Shown here piece by piece: positions 1 to 8,819 of a stretch of DNA of 64,000 nt (its first letter is position 1; each line of letters begins with the position of its first letter). The notes under the pieces were generated by a model. The model was not told the origin of the DNA. It worked only from the letters and a program-made list of their open reading frames with translations, and did not search any database. Position numbers and translations under genes: made by a program. Source of the DNA: HK1 sp965202875 (GTDB taxonomy: Bacteria; Pseudomonadota; Gammaproteobacteria; HK1); assembly GCA_965202875.1 (NCBI GenBank), contig OZ241870.1:4898001-4962000 (forward strand), in the 5' to 3' direction.

Positions 1-3000
1 ACCCGCGCCAGATGCTGCGCGCACTCCCAATGGGTGATGTAGCGGTCGGCAGTGGGGTTCCAGTCGGCGGGCAGCTCGTCGCGGCGGAGCAGCCGCGCTG
101 TCCCGCCCTGTGTAGCGATGGCGCCGGCGTCCACGAGGGCGTCGATGCCGATGTCGTAGGCTTGCGCCATGGTGATGGCGTCGCCGGAGCCGCCCGCCGA
201 CGTGCCGAACGCCTCGAACCAGTCGATGCAGAAGCGGGTTTCCGGGTCGTAGCCCGTGGCCTCCTCGCCCGAGATCTCGTCGCGGGTCCGGTTGATGAGC
301 GCGATCGCCGCGCGCACAGTCATCGGCGTGTCGTCCGGCTCCAGCACCCGGGCGCAGGCGGTGAAGACGCCCATGCCGGGGCCGAGGGCCGCTTGCGCCA
401 TGTCCACCGGCCCGACCCCGCCGGCGCGGATATGCTTCAGCGCCGCCGGCAATTCGGCCCGCAGCCGCGCCACGAAGTCGCGCCGGGTGATGGTCGGCGC
501 GGTTGCCGGGCGCTTGCGGCAGACCAGCACGATGGATGAGGCGAGGGCGTTTGCCCCGATACCGATCGAACGCGCCGTCCGTTCCGTTCGTACCGGCCAT
601 GTACCGTCGATGATGTAGCCTGCGTCTACGACCCCTTGCAGAAACGTCGCCCAGCCGGGCGATGTCAGCCCCTCCTTCGCCACCTCCGATTGCTTGAAGG
701 CGTAGTAGACCGTGGCCGGAAAATCGTCGGCGCCGGATACACGCATGTTCCGCAATGCACGGCCCATGCCGTCCATGAAGAACCGCTCCGCTTCCGCCTT
801 GCCGCCGTGGCGGTAGGGAGTCGCCACGAGCTCCTCGTCCTTCGGTGCCAGCAAGCGGCGGAACAGGTTGGGCCAGACCCCGCGCAACGCGCGGCGCTGC
901 CAGACGTAGAAGAAATCGGACAGGTCGGCGTAACCGATGTTGTCGTAATACGGTGGATCGGTCGCAATGACCGCCCCATCGGCAAGGCGCGTTTCTCCGG
1001 CGGCGTGCTGTTGGATGACGGTTGCCGGCGTTCCGGCGGGTGCCAGTTCCCGGACGGCCCTGGCCACCCAACTCATCGCCGTATCGCCCCAATTCCCGCT
1101 TGCGGAGCTGAACGGATTGCTTTCCGCGAAATCCCACACCATCGGAATCGCTTGGCGAGCAAAGCTGCTCCGTATGAACTCGCCGCTGTTGGCCCACGTC
1201 GCAATGCTGCTCCAGTAGTCCGCAGCGCGTCCCACTCCCAACCCCAAATACGTCGCCACCGCGTCGGCATAGGCTTGCGCGCCGGTCCCACCCTCGGCGA
1301 GCGGAACGTCTTCCCCTGGGTACGCCGGCGTCCCGCCGGCATTTTCATTCGCGGGCGCTTCTCCCTTATGCCGGCGGGACGCCGGCGTACCCAGAGACGT
1401 CGGCGTACCCAGAGACGCCCGCGTACCCAGGGTGGCGGATGACCACGGCCAGTCCTCCGCGCGTTCGCAAAGCCGCGCCTTTACCGGGTTCTCCTGAATG
1501 TAGCGGCGTGCCGCCGCCAAATGACCCTCGTCCCGTATGTAACGGTCGAAATATTCCCGCGCCCAGAACGGACCGCTTCGTCCGAGAAGTCGGTTGGCCT
1601 GCTTCGATGAAAACGACTTCCACGCCTGTACGATGTCCGAGAGGCGGTGCCCCGGACTCTGCTCGATCAGCACATGCACGTGGTTGGGCATGATGCACCA
1701 TTCGATCAGCCGGTAGCGCTCGCCGTCGAAATGCAGCAGCGCGTCCTGGACCATCCGTGCGATCTCGGGTCGCCGCAGATGGCAGGCGCCGTAGCCGGCG
1801 TCTTCATACTCGGCGATGCGCTTGCGCAGTTCGGCACCGTCGCCGTGCGTCGCCTCGTCCCGCCACCGCCGGAGCAGCTCTTGCGAGACGCTGTCCGACA
1901 AGCGAAAGGTGATGCTCTGGACAAGGTCTCCTGAATCGAAATGGGGATGATAGCCCCGAGAGTACCAACCCGAGTGCTCTCCCCCTGGGTACGCCGGCGT
2001 CCCGCCGGCATTTTCATTCGCGGGCGCTTCGCCCTGATGCCGGCGGGACGCCGGCGTACCCAGGGGAGAGGTACCCGTGAGATCGTGCATGATTTGTTCG
2101 CGCGCTTCCGCGACTAAATCGGAGAACGTCGTCAGCGCGGTCAATTGACGCGGGGTGAAGAGGTCGGCGAAGGTCGAAAAACCGTATGGTATGCACCAGA
2201 TATTTCGTGGATCGTCGGAAAGCTCCTGTTCCGGCCGCCACGTCGACTCCGCTTCCCGCGCGACCGCCTCCATCTCCTCCGTGGGGTCGAGATAGACGCG
2301 CCTGCGCCTGCCCTCCGCCACCACCGCCATCAGACGCGCGCCCATGCGCCCGGCCATGCCTTCGGCCTTGATGTGACCGCCTGAAATCGGCACGCCCGAC
2401 AACAGGCATACGAAGTTCGCCCCACGCCCCACCTTGGCACCCGTCCTGGCCTTCGCCAACTCGTCCGGCCCGATGCCGCGCGTCTTCACGGTGAACCGGT
2501 AACCGCCGTTCTCCACCACCGGAACGACGATCGCTTCCTTTCCCTTCTTCGACGACAGCACGAAGGAGCTCGCGAGCGGCACGTGCGCACCGCGCAGCAT
2601 CGGGTCCGGCGAGGCGACGGTGCGCGCCCATAGCCAGGCGATGACGGTGAGCTCTCGCCCGGCATGGGGAGCGAGGTCCGGGCGCGCTTCGGCCATCGCG
2701 GCCGTCACCGCCGCCTTCGGGTACAGATGCCCGATCCGCTCCCGCGCCCGGTCGCGCATCCATCGGCCGTAGTACCGTACGTCCTCGGCCAAGCCCCGCG
2801 CGCCCCGCCACACCACATGCGGGTCCGCGTCGGGATGGACCGGCGGCCGTCCCGCGAATTTCGGCGGGATCTCGCAGGTCGCCTTGGAGACCAGCACCGC
2901 GACCGGGTTCAAGTCCGAGCCGCGGGCGCGGAGCCCCAGCCGTTGCGCTTCGAGCGGGATCGACCCGCCGCCGCAGAACGGATCGCAGACCGGCGGCGCG

Positions 3001-3401
3001 TGCTCGGCCAGATACGCGAGCACCGCATCCGTGTCGCCGCGCGCCGGTGGCGTCTCGCCGCGTCCGCGCGCCAGGGATCGCGCGATCTCGTATCGCGCCT
3101 TGCCCATGACGTGCCGGTTGCCGCTCGCCTTCCACTGGACCATCTCAGCGATGACCTCGTGCAGCCGCTTGCGCTCGCGGGCCTGCGCCTCCTCGGTCGG
3201 GAACTCCTCCGGCCAGGACGAGGGGTCGTCCACGATCTGCGCGAACAGCACCGCCCGGCACGCCGCCAGCGGCCGGCGTGCCCACCACAGATGCAGCGTC
3301 GAGGGGTGCCCGTGCCGGATCGACTTCTCCCGCGCCGAGGCCGCGTTGATCGCCTCCAGCGGCAACGAGACCTCGATGAGCTTCCGGCGGTGGGCGGTCA
3401 C
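1..3401 (-). CDS. DUF1156 DNA methyltransferase interrupted in frame by a RAYT domain (3' end outside window)
   Basis: One open frame runs from a GTG at 3401 off the left edge; I found no stop in it. The N-terminal half is a DUF1156 adenine-specific methylase: WWARRPLAACRA near residue 40, the SAM-binding DPFCGGGSIP from D140, and later FTPRQL. The C-terminal half carries the catalytic DPPYYDN motif (D815 onward) followed by GYADLSDFF. Between them, residues about 441-695 are foreign: a complete Y1 transposase of the REP-associated (RAYT) type with HVH near residue 573 and the YIQENP tyrosine at about 634, flanked by two palindromes. The frame is kept on both sides, so a chimera could be made. 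The methylase may be inactive, or it may tolerate the insert in a loop. It is the last gene of an apparent operon with the genes at 3621-8353. Family call is confident; activity is unknown. Confidence 0.85.
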   Translation of the reverse strand, partial: MTAHRRKLIEVSLPLEAINAASAREKSIRHGHPSTLHLWWARRPLAACRAVLFAQIVDDPSSWPEEFPTEEAQARERKRLHEVIAEMVQWKASGNRHVMGKARYEIARSLARGRGETPPARGDTDAVLAYLAEHAPPVCDPFCGGGSIPLEAQRLGLRARGSDLNPVAVLVSKATCEIPPKFAGRPPVHPDADPHVVWRGARGLAEDVRYYGRWMRDRARERIGHLYPKAAVTAAMAEARPDLAPHAGRELTVIAWLWARTVASPDPMLRGAHVPLASSFVLSSKKGKEAIVVPVVENGGYRFTVKTRGIGPDELAKARTGAKVGRGANFVCLLSGVPISGGHIKAEGMAGRMGARLMAVVAEGRRRRVYLDPTEEMEAVAREAESTWRPEQELSDDPRNIWCIPYGFSTFADLFTPRQLTALTTFSDLVAEAREQIMHDLTGTSPLGTPASRRHQGEAPANENAGGTPAYPGGEHSGWYSRGYHPHFDSGDLVQSITFRLSDSVSQELLRRWRDEATHGDGAELRKRIAEYEDAGYGACHLRRPEIARMVQDALLHFDGERYRLIEWCIMPNHVHVLIEQSPGHRLSDIVQAWKSFSSKQANRLLGRSGPFWAREYFDRYIRDEGHLAAARRYIQENPVKARLCERAEDWPWSSATLGTRASLGTPTSLGTPASRRHKGEAPANENAGGTPAYPGEDVPLAEGGTGAQAYADAVATYLGLGVGRAADYWSSIATWANSGEFIRSSFARQAIPMVWDFAESNPFSSASGNWGDTAMSWVARAVRELAPAGTPATVIQQHAAGETRLADGAVIATDPPYYDNIGYADLSDFFYVWQRRALRGVWPNLFRRLLAPKDEELVATPYRHGGKAEAERFFMDGMGRALRNMRVSGADDFPATVYYAFKQSEVAKEGLTSPGWATFLQGVVDAGYIIDGTWPVRTERTARSIGIGANALASSIVLVCRKRPATAPTITRRDFVARLRAELPAALKHIRAGGVGPVDMAQAALGPGMGVFTACARVLEPDDTPMTVRAAIALINRTRDEISGEEATGYDPETRFCIDWFEAFGTSAGGSGDAITMAQAYDIGIDALVDAGAIATQGGTARLLRRDELPADWNPTADRYITHWECAQHLAR
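1315..1394. repeat. REPIN-like palindrome, methylase C-terminal side of the RAYT
   Basis: Two inverted arms of about 28 bp (core GTACGCCGGCGTCCCGCCGG and its complement) are separated by about 24 bp. The unit matches the one at 1984-2064 except for a few bases. It is followed at 1395-1430 by two further short direct copies of the GCGTACCCAG end, each preceded by AGACG, which look like partial REP duplications. Both units are translated as part of the chimeric methylase frame. Confidence 0.85.
1984..2064. repeat. REPIN-like palindrome, methylase N-terminal side of the RAYT
   Basis: Near-identical direct copy of 1315-1394: two inverted GC-rich arms around an AT-richer centre (TTTTCATTCGCGGGCGCTTC). 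It marks the other edge of the RAYT cassette. The methylase frame passes through it as a Gly/Pro/Ala-rich linker. Confidence 0.85.
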
Positions 3402-3620
3402 GGGCAGCTCTCGTCTGCCGTCCGTGAACCAGCTCTGCTTGCGGACCGTGTTCGGCAATCCATTCCGATCTACCACCTACGGACCCGCAACGGTTGGACT
3501 GCGGCAAGCGTTGGACGGGTTCAGCGCCAATCGCCACCCTCCGGGAGAGTCGCACGCGGATCGACACCTCCAATGCCGGAGGCCCGGTACCGGCACACCC
3601 ATTACCCGGTGCCGTCCCTG

Positions 3621-3821
3621 TCAGCCATTCCGATTCTGGAATCTGGTCGGATTCCGCCCCAGCGGGGGTTCCAGATTGTAGCTCGGCTTGATCTCCACCC
3701 CCAGCTTCTTCAGTTTCCGCTCCAACTCCTCATGAGCGGTTACCGTGCCGATGTTGATTCTCGTGTTTCTCTTGAGCACATCCTTCAGGCTCGAGGGAGG
3801 CACGATCCGCTTTTGCGACAT
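3621..3821 (-). CDS. small conserved-looking protein in the defence operon
   Basis: 66 aa, basic and lysine-rich, no membrane segment and no cysteine. Its ATG lies one base past the stop of the peptidase gene upstream, so the two are probably translationally coupled. It sits between the SDH_sah-type peptidase and the DUF1156 methylase in an apparent four-gene unit. I do not recognise the family. Tight coupling suggests a partner or regulator of the peptidase, which is inference only. Confidence 0.6.
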   Translation of the reverse strand: MSQKRIVPPSSLKDVLKRNTRINIGTVTAHEELERKLKKLGVEIKPSYNLEPPLGRNPTRFQNRNG

Positions 3822-3822
3822 G

Positions 3823-4674
3823 TCAGAAATACTCCCTGGTGTGAACGAAGGAGACGAGTTGCTCTCGGTTCATGTAGTCCTTCAACAAATCGAAATACTT
3901 TCGGATGGCTTGGCCCAAAGCAGAATCATGCTCGAAATCTTCGATCTCCAGCTTGATCTCCTCACCCCGTAACGTTTTCATGTCGATCGCTCGTCCATGA
4001 GAATGCCATTTCCCAGGGTCATTGAGCAATTCGGCAATCTCCTTGGCACGCTGTACCTTCATGGCTTCCGTCACTGGTTCCTGCTTCGCTTCCGTCCTGG
4101 TCCAGTTCTTGAATTTGTACTGGGAAAGCCACTTGATGAGAAGATCCTGGGACAACTCCCTGGCCTGCTCGAATTGATACAGTTCGCCGAGATCCAGTTT
4201 CGTAAGAAGCGCATACTCTGCGGTCGTAAGTTCGTCTTCCTGCGCCTTCTCGTTGAGGCGTTCGTACTGGTTCAGGTACGACAGTGCAGGAACCAGTTTT
4301 CCGTCTTTTTCGATTTGTGGATCAATCGGCCCCAGGCACGACAGATGATCCATCATGATTCGAGCGGCGCTCAACGCAAGTATCGTTCCGGCGGACATGG
4401 CCCGATCCGGTACGATTACCGTGACTCCGCCATAGAGCGACCGCAAGGCGGTAACCATTCTCTCGACCACCTCTACCACTCCACCTGGAGTGTCGAGGAT
4501 CACGGCCACGGAACTCTTCTTGCAACGAAGCATATCCATGGCGTGACGAAGTTGCTGTTCGAGGCCCGGGAGAATCGGGCTGATGATCGCTACTACATCA
4601 GCATCGAGCTTCCCTCCGATCTCGTCCAGATGCCGGGTCAACTGGTCCCTGATGTGAGAATCAACCGGCCTCAT
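3823..4674 (-). CDS. SDH_sah/ClpP-fold serine peptidase-like protein
   Basis: 283 aa from the ATG at 4674, which has a GGAG about 12 bases upstream; a longer frame to 4779 lacks homology-like sequence. Residues about 60-140 show the ClpP/crotonase fold: ILDTPGGVVEVVERM (glycine-rich oxyanion strand) and PDRAMSAGTILALSA, where the serine of AMSAGT is the expected nucleophile, then LGPIDPQI. This matches the SDH_sah family of membrane-less, ClpP-related serine proteins. The C-terminal 130 residues are helical and charged, and look specific to this subgroup. It is encoded 113 bp after an SNF2 helicase and just before a 66-aa gene, in a defence operon. A protease in such a cassette suggests an effector or processing role, which is inferred from context. 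Confidence 0.75.
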   Translation of the reverse strand: MRPVDSHIRDQLTRHLDEIGGKLDADVVAIISPILPGLEQQLRHAMDMLRCKKSSVAVILDTPGGVVEVVERMVTALRSLYGGVTVIVPDRAMSAGTILALSAARIMMDHLSCLGPIDPQIEKDGKLVPALSYLNQYERLNEKAQEDELTTAEYALLTKLDLGELYQFEQARELSQDLLIKWLSQYKFKNWTRTEAKQEPVTEAMKVQRAKEIAELLNDPGKWHSHGRAIDMKTLRGEEIKLEIEDFEHDSALGQAIRKYFDLLKDYMNREQLVSFVHTREYF

Positions 4675-4786
4675 GGCAATGCGATGCTCCGCTGCGCCGT
4701 CATGCTCCGATCCCCCTTGCCGTGCGCCCCAACTCCGGGGCCAACCCCGGAAAGTGTACACCTGTGTGACGCGTTCCAATCGCCGC

Positions 4787-7700
4787 CTACGGCCCCCCTC
4801 CGCGGGCGGGCTCGCCCGCCGCCCGCCGGATCGCCTCCACCGAGATCGCCCGCGAGACCTCGGCGAAGCCCGGCTCGGGGCCGAAGACCCGTGCCGGGTC
4901 CGGTAGGTAGATGGGTTCCTGCGCGATGCCGCGCTCGACCGGCGCCACGGCCAGGATGTATGCGTCCCGTGCGTTGTACGCGGCCAGCATCTCGTTGCGG
5001 GTGACGGTCACGGCGCGGGCGTCCGCGCGCCGGCCCTTGACCTCGATGAAGCGCAGGCGTCCCGCCCCGGCTTCGCGGCTCTCGACGTCGTAGCCCCGAT
5101 CCTCCGTTGACACGTCGCGGGGTTCGTGCCCCAGGGCGCGTTCCCGCTCCATGACGGCGTTCATGGCCGCCGCTTCGACTTCGGCGCGCGCGTCCGCGTC
5201 CGCGGAATCCGCGGGTCCGGGGTCGGCCCCCGCTCCCGCTTCCTGCCGGGCGAGCCACGCCGTCGGCACGACCAGGGCGGCGCCGCAGATTTCGGGCGGC
5301 AGCGGCGCGACGTCCCGCTGCCGTTCGAGATCGGCGAGCCGCAATTCGAGGCGGTCCGTCAGCGCCTCGCATTGGCGGCGGAGGTTCCGCGAGTTGAGTC
5401 GGGGCTTCCGGCCGGCCCTCTCCTCCGCCTCCACCTCCAGCGCACGGTGCTGGAGGTAGACGATCTCGCGGCGCAGGCGCTCCTTGACCGCCGCTTCGAC
5501 CTTCCCGATCTCGGACCATCTCCGGTCCTTCACCTCTGCCAGATGACGCGGCGCCAGAACGGCGATGGCGTGCGCCCGCGCGCGGTCCTCCCACGCTTCG
5601 TCGAGCCAGGATTCGGCCAGCGCGGCGGCGATCCCCTCCCGTTCGCTGTCGCGCGGCGGGCGGCAGTCGAGATAGGGGGCGGAGCCGGCATCGGCCGCCT
5701 TCCCCTCGCGGTCCAGCCAGACGAACTGCAACCGCTCCGATACCGACCGGGGTCGGCCGTTCGCCGCTGTCCGGCCGTCGCGAAGCGCATGGCGGAGAAA
5801 GACCAGCACGCGCGGGGTGTCGTGGCGGCTCGTTTCGTCGACGAGGACGGCGCCCCGCGTGAGCAGGTCGCGGTGACGCTCCAGCGTGAGATCGACGAGG
5901 GCGTCCAGCAACGGATGGCCGGGCGTGACCAGCGCGGCCTGGGGCCGCCCGGGAATGCCCGCCTTGTCGAAGCAGACGCGCCGGTAGCGCGGCAGCACCG
6001 GGTCGGTGCGGCCGATCGACCGATCGCGGTCGCGGAGGTTCGGCGGAACGCGGGTGAGCTCGAAGCGACCCGTCTCCCGCGCCCGCGCCACGCCGCCGGC
6101 CTCGGCGAACGCGGCCTCGAAGAACGAACGGATATGGTGCGGTTGCAGCCGCCGCGCCGCCGCCCGCTCCATCTCCTCGCGCACGCCCCGGACCGAGGCC
6201 GGGTCCAGCCCCTCGCGCGTGAGCTTGCCGCGGGCGACCAGGGCCTCGACGCGTGCGGTATCGACCGCCCCGTCGATCGCCCGGAACAGGCGCGCACGCA
6301 CGTCGGGACGCTCGCCGTAGCGGATCGCCTCCACGAACAGGTCCCGGAGGGGCCGGGCCTCGAACAGCTCCCCGAGCACGTCGTAGACCTTGCCGCCCAG
6401 CGTTTCCCGCGCGGCCTCCAGCTTTTCCAGGAGCCGCTGGTACACCGCCCCTTCCCGGGTCTCGCCCGCGACCAGGTTCCACAGATGGCAGATTTCGGTC
6501 TGCCCGATGCGATGGATGCGCCCGAAGCGCTGTTCCAGCCGGTTGGGGTTCCACGGCAGGTCGTAATTGACCATCAGATGCGCGCCGCGTTGCAGGTTCA
6601 CCCCTTCCCCCGCCGCGTCGTTGGCGACCAGGAAACGGACCGCCGGGTCGTCGTTGAAGGCGGCGATCGCGGCCCTTCGCCGATCTCGCGGAACCCCGCC
6701 GTGGATCACCGCGACGGCGCCGGGCTCCCCGGTGCGGTCGCGGATGCGGCCCGCGAGATATTCGAGCGTGTCGCGGGCCTCGGTGAAGATTACGATCTTG
6801 CGCCGTGCGCCATGGGCGGGGCCGGGGCCGGCGACCAGCGGATCGTCGAGGATCCGGTCGAGCTCCCGCCACTTGGCATCCTCTCCCGACCGGCGGAGCG
6901 CCGCCGCCAGCGCCTCCAGCCGGCCGAGCTCCGCGATCTCCGCTTCGAGCTCGGCGATGGTCCGCGCCGCGGTCGCGCGATCGACCAACCCGTCCTCGTA
7001 AGCCTCCAGCTCCTCTCCGGTGGCGTCGTCGAAGAACTCGTCTTCGTCGAACACCGGTTCGGACGCGGGCGGCGAGACCGGCCGCGCCCCGTTCGCGGCG
7101 GGGCCGGCGGGCGCGCGCCGCTCCTCCTCGAGGCGTGCCTTGAGCCGCGCGCGCCGGCGTTCGAGCGATTCGTGGATCGCGGCGGGCGAAGACGCCAGAC
7201 GCCGCTGCAGGGTCTGGAGCGCGAAGCCGACGTTGTTGCGCCGCCGGGAGCCGTCGCCGCCACCGGCACCGCCGATCCGGTCGGCGCGGTTCATCTCTTC
7301 CTGCACGTATCGGGTGACCGCGCCGTAGAGCGCCGCTTCTCCGGGCGAGAGCCGGTAGGAGACCGTGTAGGCCCGCCGTTCCGGGAACAGGGGGCTCCCG
7401 TCGAGGCGGACCAGCTCTTCCTTGGTGAGGCGCCGTATCATGTCGGAGGGATTGGCCTTGTGGACGCCTTCGCGAAAGCGGCCCTCGAAGCGGTCCGCGT
7501 CCAGCAGCCCCATGAACAACTGGAAATCCTCCTCCTTGCCGTTATGGGGCGTCGCGGTCATGAGGACGAAATGGCGCGCAAGCCGGCCGGCCAGGGCGCC
7601 GAGCTGGAAACGCTTGGTGTACCTGACCTCCTGCCCGAAGAAGCTCGCCGACATGCGGTGCGCCTCGTCGCAGACGATCAGGTCCCACGCCGGCGCGGCT

Positions 7701-8353
7701 TCGAGCCTGGCCTTGAGGTCGTCGTTGCGCGCCAGCATGTCGAGCCGCGCGATCAGGCGCGGCCGGTCCGCGAACGGGTTGCCGGTCGCGGAGGTCTCGA
7801 CCTGCTCGCGGCTCAGGATGTCGAACGCGAGGTCGAACTTGTCCGCCAACTCGTCCTGCCACTGCTCGACCAGCCCGCCCGGCGCGACGATCAGGCAGCG
7901 TTCCAGGCTGCCCCGGATCAGGAGTTCCTTGATGAGGAGGCCGGCCATGATCGTCTTGCCGGCGCCCGGATCGTCGGCCAGCAGGAAGCGCAACGGCTGG
8001 CGGTCCAGCATCGCGCCGTAGACTGCCGTCAACTGGTGCGGCAGAGGCTCGATCCGGGAGGCGTAGACGGCGAGGAGCGGGTCGAACAGGTAGGCGAGGC
8101 GGATGCGCAACGCCTCCGAGGCGAGCCGGAACAGATGGCCGTCGCCGTCGAACGCGAAGCGGCGGGCCGCATCCTCCATCCGCAGACGCGGTTCGTCGTC
8201 GCGGAACAGAATCCGCTCGCCGAGGCCGTCGGGTCCTTTCCAGGCGACTTCGAGGGCATCCGGCCCGCAAGCGCGCGCCGAAAGGATCTCCACCGCCGCC
8301 TTGCCGGCAAGGCCGGATACGCGACCCCCCGGCACGATGCTTTCGAGCTTCAC
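4787..8353 (-). CDS. SNF2-family helicase with C-terminal DUF3883-like domain (DrmD-like)
   Basis: 1188 aa from the GTG at 8353, chosen because KLESIVPG with the following RGLAG-type segment is the usual N-terminus; the frame stays open further upstream but reads through a repeat. Walker A DDPGAGKT near residue 130, DEAH near 228, TATPHNGKEEDF, then the second RecA lobe ending in the NYDLPWNPNRLEQRFGRIHR block near 600. The last 110 residues (EVKGR, then MLAAYNARDAYILAV) fit DUF3883, a nuclease-fold domain. Helicases of this build occur as DrmD in class 1 DISARM and next to DUF1156 methylases in other defence islands. No frameshift seen. First gene of the 3.6-8.4 kb operon. Confidence 0.88.
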   Translation of the reverse strand: MKLESIVPGGRVSGLAGKAAVEILSARACGPDALEVAWKGPDGLGERILFRDDEPRLRMEDAARRFAFDGDGHLFRLASEALRIRLAYLFDPLLAVYASRIEPLPHQLTAVYGAMLDRQPLRFLLADDPGAGKTIMAGLLIKELLIRGSLERCLIVAPGGLVEQWQDELADKFDLAFDILSREQVETSATGNPFADRPRLIARLDMLARNDDLKARLEAAPAWDLIVCDEAHRMSASFFGQEVRYTKRFQLGALAGRLARHFVLMTATPHNGKEEDFQLFMGLLDADRFEGRFREGVHKANPSDMIRRLTKEELVRLDGSPLFPERRAYTVSYRLSPGEAALYGAVTRYVQEEMNRADRIGGAGGGDGSRRRNNVGFALQTLQRRLASSPAAIHESLERRRARLKARLEEERRAPAGPAANGARPVSPPASEPVFDEDEFFDDATGEELEAYEDGLVDRATAARTIAELEAEIAELGRLEALAAALRRSGEDAKWRELDRILDDPLVAGPGPAHGARRKIVIFTEARDTLEYLAGRIRDRTGEPGAVAVIHGGVPRDRRRAAIAAFNDDPAVRFLVANDAAGEGVNLQRGAHLMVNYDLPWNPNRLEQRFGRIHRIGQTEICHLWNLVAGETREGAVYQRLLEKLEAARETLGGKVYDVLGELFEARPLRDLFVEAIRYGERPDVRARLFRAIDGAVDTARVEALVARGKLTREGLDPASVRGVREEMERAAARRLQPHHIRSFFEAAFAEAGGVARARETGRFELTRVPPNLRDRDRSIGRTDPVLPRYRRVCFDKAGIPGRPQAALVTPGHPLLDALVDLTLERHRDLLTRGAVLVDETSRHDTPRVLVFLRHALRDGRTAANGRPRSVSERLQFVWLDREGKAADAGSAPYLDCRPPRDSEREGIAAALAESWLDEAWEDRARAHAIAVLAPRHLAEVKDRRWSEIGKVEAAVKERLRREIVYLQHRALEVEAEERAGRKPRLNSRNLRRQCEALTDRLELRLADLERQRDVAPLPPEICGAALVVPTAWLARQEAGAGADPGPADSADADARAEVEAAAMNAVMERERALGHEPRDVSTEDRGYDVESREAGAGRLRFIEVKGRRADARAVTVTRNEMLAAYNARDAYILAVAPVERGIAQEPIYLPDPARVFGPEPGFAEVSRAISVEAIRRAAGEPARGGGP

Positions 8354-8819
8354 GGTATCGATTAGCCCCCTTCGACCGCCGCCTGCCTCCCGCGCCGGAT
8401 TGTCCCCGAGGCGACGGCCGCCGCCAAGTTCGGCTCTCCTCACCATCGGAAGATGGAGAGGAGAAAATTCTCGAAAACATGGTGCTGCATCGTCGCTCGC
8501 CTTGCCGCTCACCGCCACGTCCCCGTGAAATTCCGGATGCCCGAACTTCCGGTGAGGCCCAGTCTTTTCCAATACGAAGATGAGCCTGAAGGTGGGAGGT
8601 AGAAGGAGCCGTAGTCGGAGTTGGGAAGTGAGTGAATGGAAGGGGGATGTTGAAGTGCACGAAGGACCTGTGCAAGCCCTGATCGGTCTGGAACCCGAAG
8701 GTTGAAGCGGCGGCGACAGGACAGGCGAGCGGTCGGAGCGGTGGGAAGGGGGCCGCCCCAGGGAGGTCCCCCGACCGGGCATGGTCGGGCGGTGGGGTTG
8801 CGCGGGTGGGATGGGAGGT
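8354..8819. other. intergenic region upstream of the SNF2 operon
   Basis: 466 bp with no convincing gene. It separates the SNF2 start from the end of a decayed transposase and holds the 46-bp repeat at 8560-8605. Frames here remain open only because the sequence is GC-rich. The operon promoter should lie here; I could not pick one with confidence. Confidence 0.5.
8560..8605. repeat. 46-bp dispersed repeat, copy 1
   Basis: Identical over 46 bp to 38766-38811, same orientation. It begins CAGTCTTTTCCAATACGAAG. The sequence diverges immediately after on the right. Both copies lie beside helicase/DUF1156 defence genes. It could be a transposon-end scar or the edge of a mobile defence cassette. 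Confidence 0.9.

Larger units (their letters stand above)
1315..2064 (-). mobile_element. RAYT cassette with flanking REP palindromes, inserted in a methylase gene
   Basis: The roughly 750-bp cassette encodes a TnpA_REP protein: RGYHPHFDSG at its start, an ITFRLSDS strand, the HUH motif in MPNHVHVLIEQ, GPFWAREYFDRYI, and the YIQENPVKARL helix holding the catalytic tyrosine. Near-identical palindromic units sit at both ends (1315-1394 and 1984-2064). RAYTs are single-copy domesticated relatives of IS200/IS605 transposases that process REP sequences. They normally occupy intergenic positions, so a location inside a gene with an unbroken frame is unusual. No separate start with a good ribosome binding site stands out, so translation probably depends on the host gene. 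Confidence 0.85.

Noticed and set aside
5126..8365. Very long plus-strand open frame (1079 codons) opposite the SNF2 helicase
   Set aside because: Antisense shadow caused by GC bias; it has no motifs, whereas the minus strand has complete helicase motifs.
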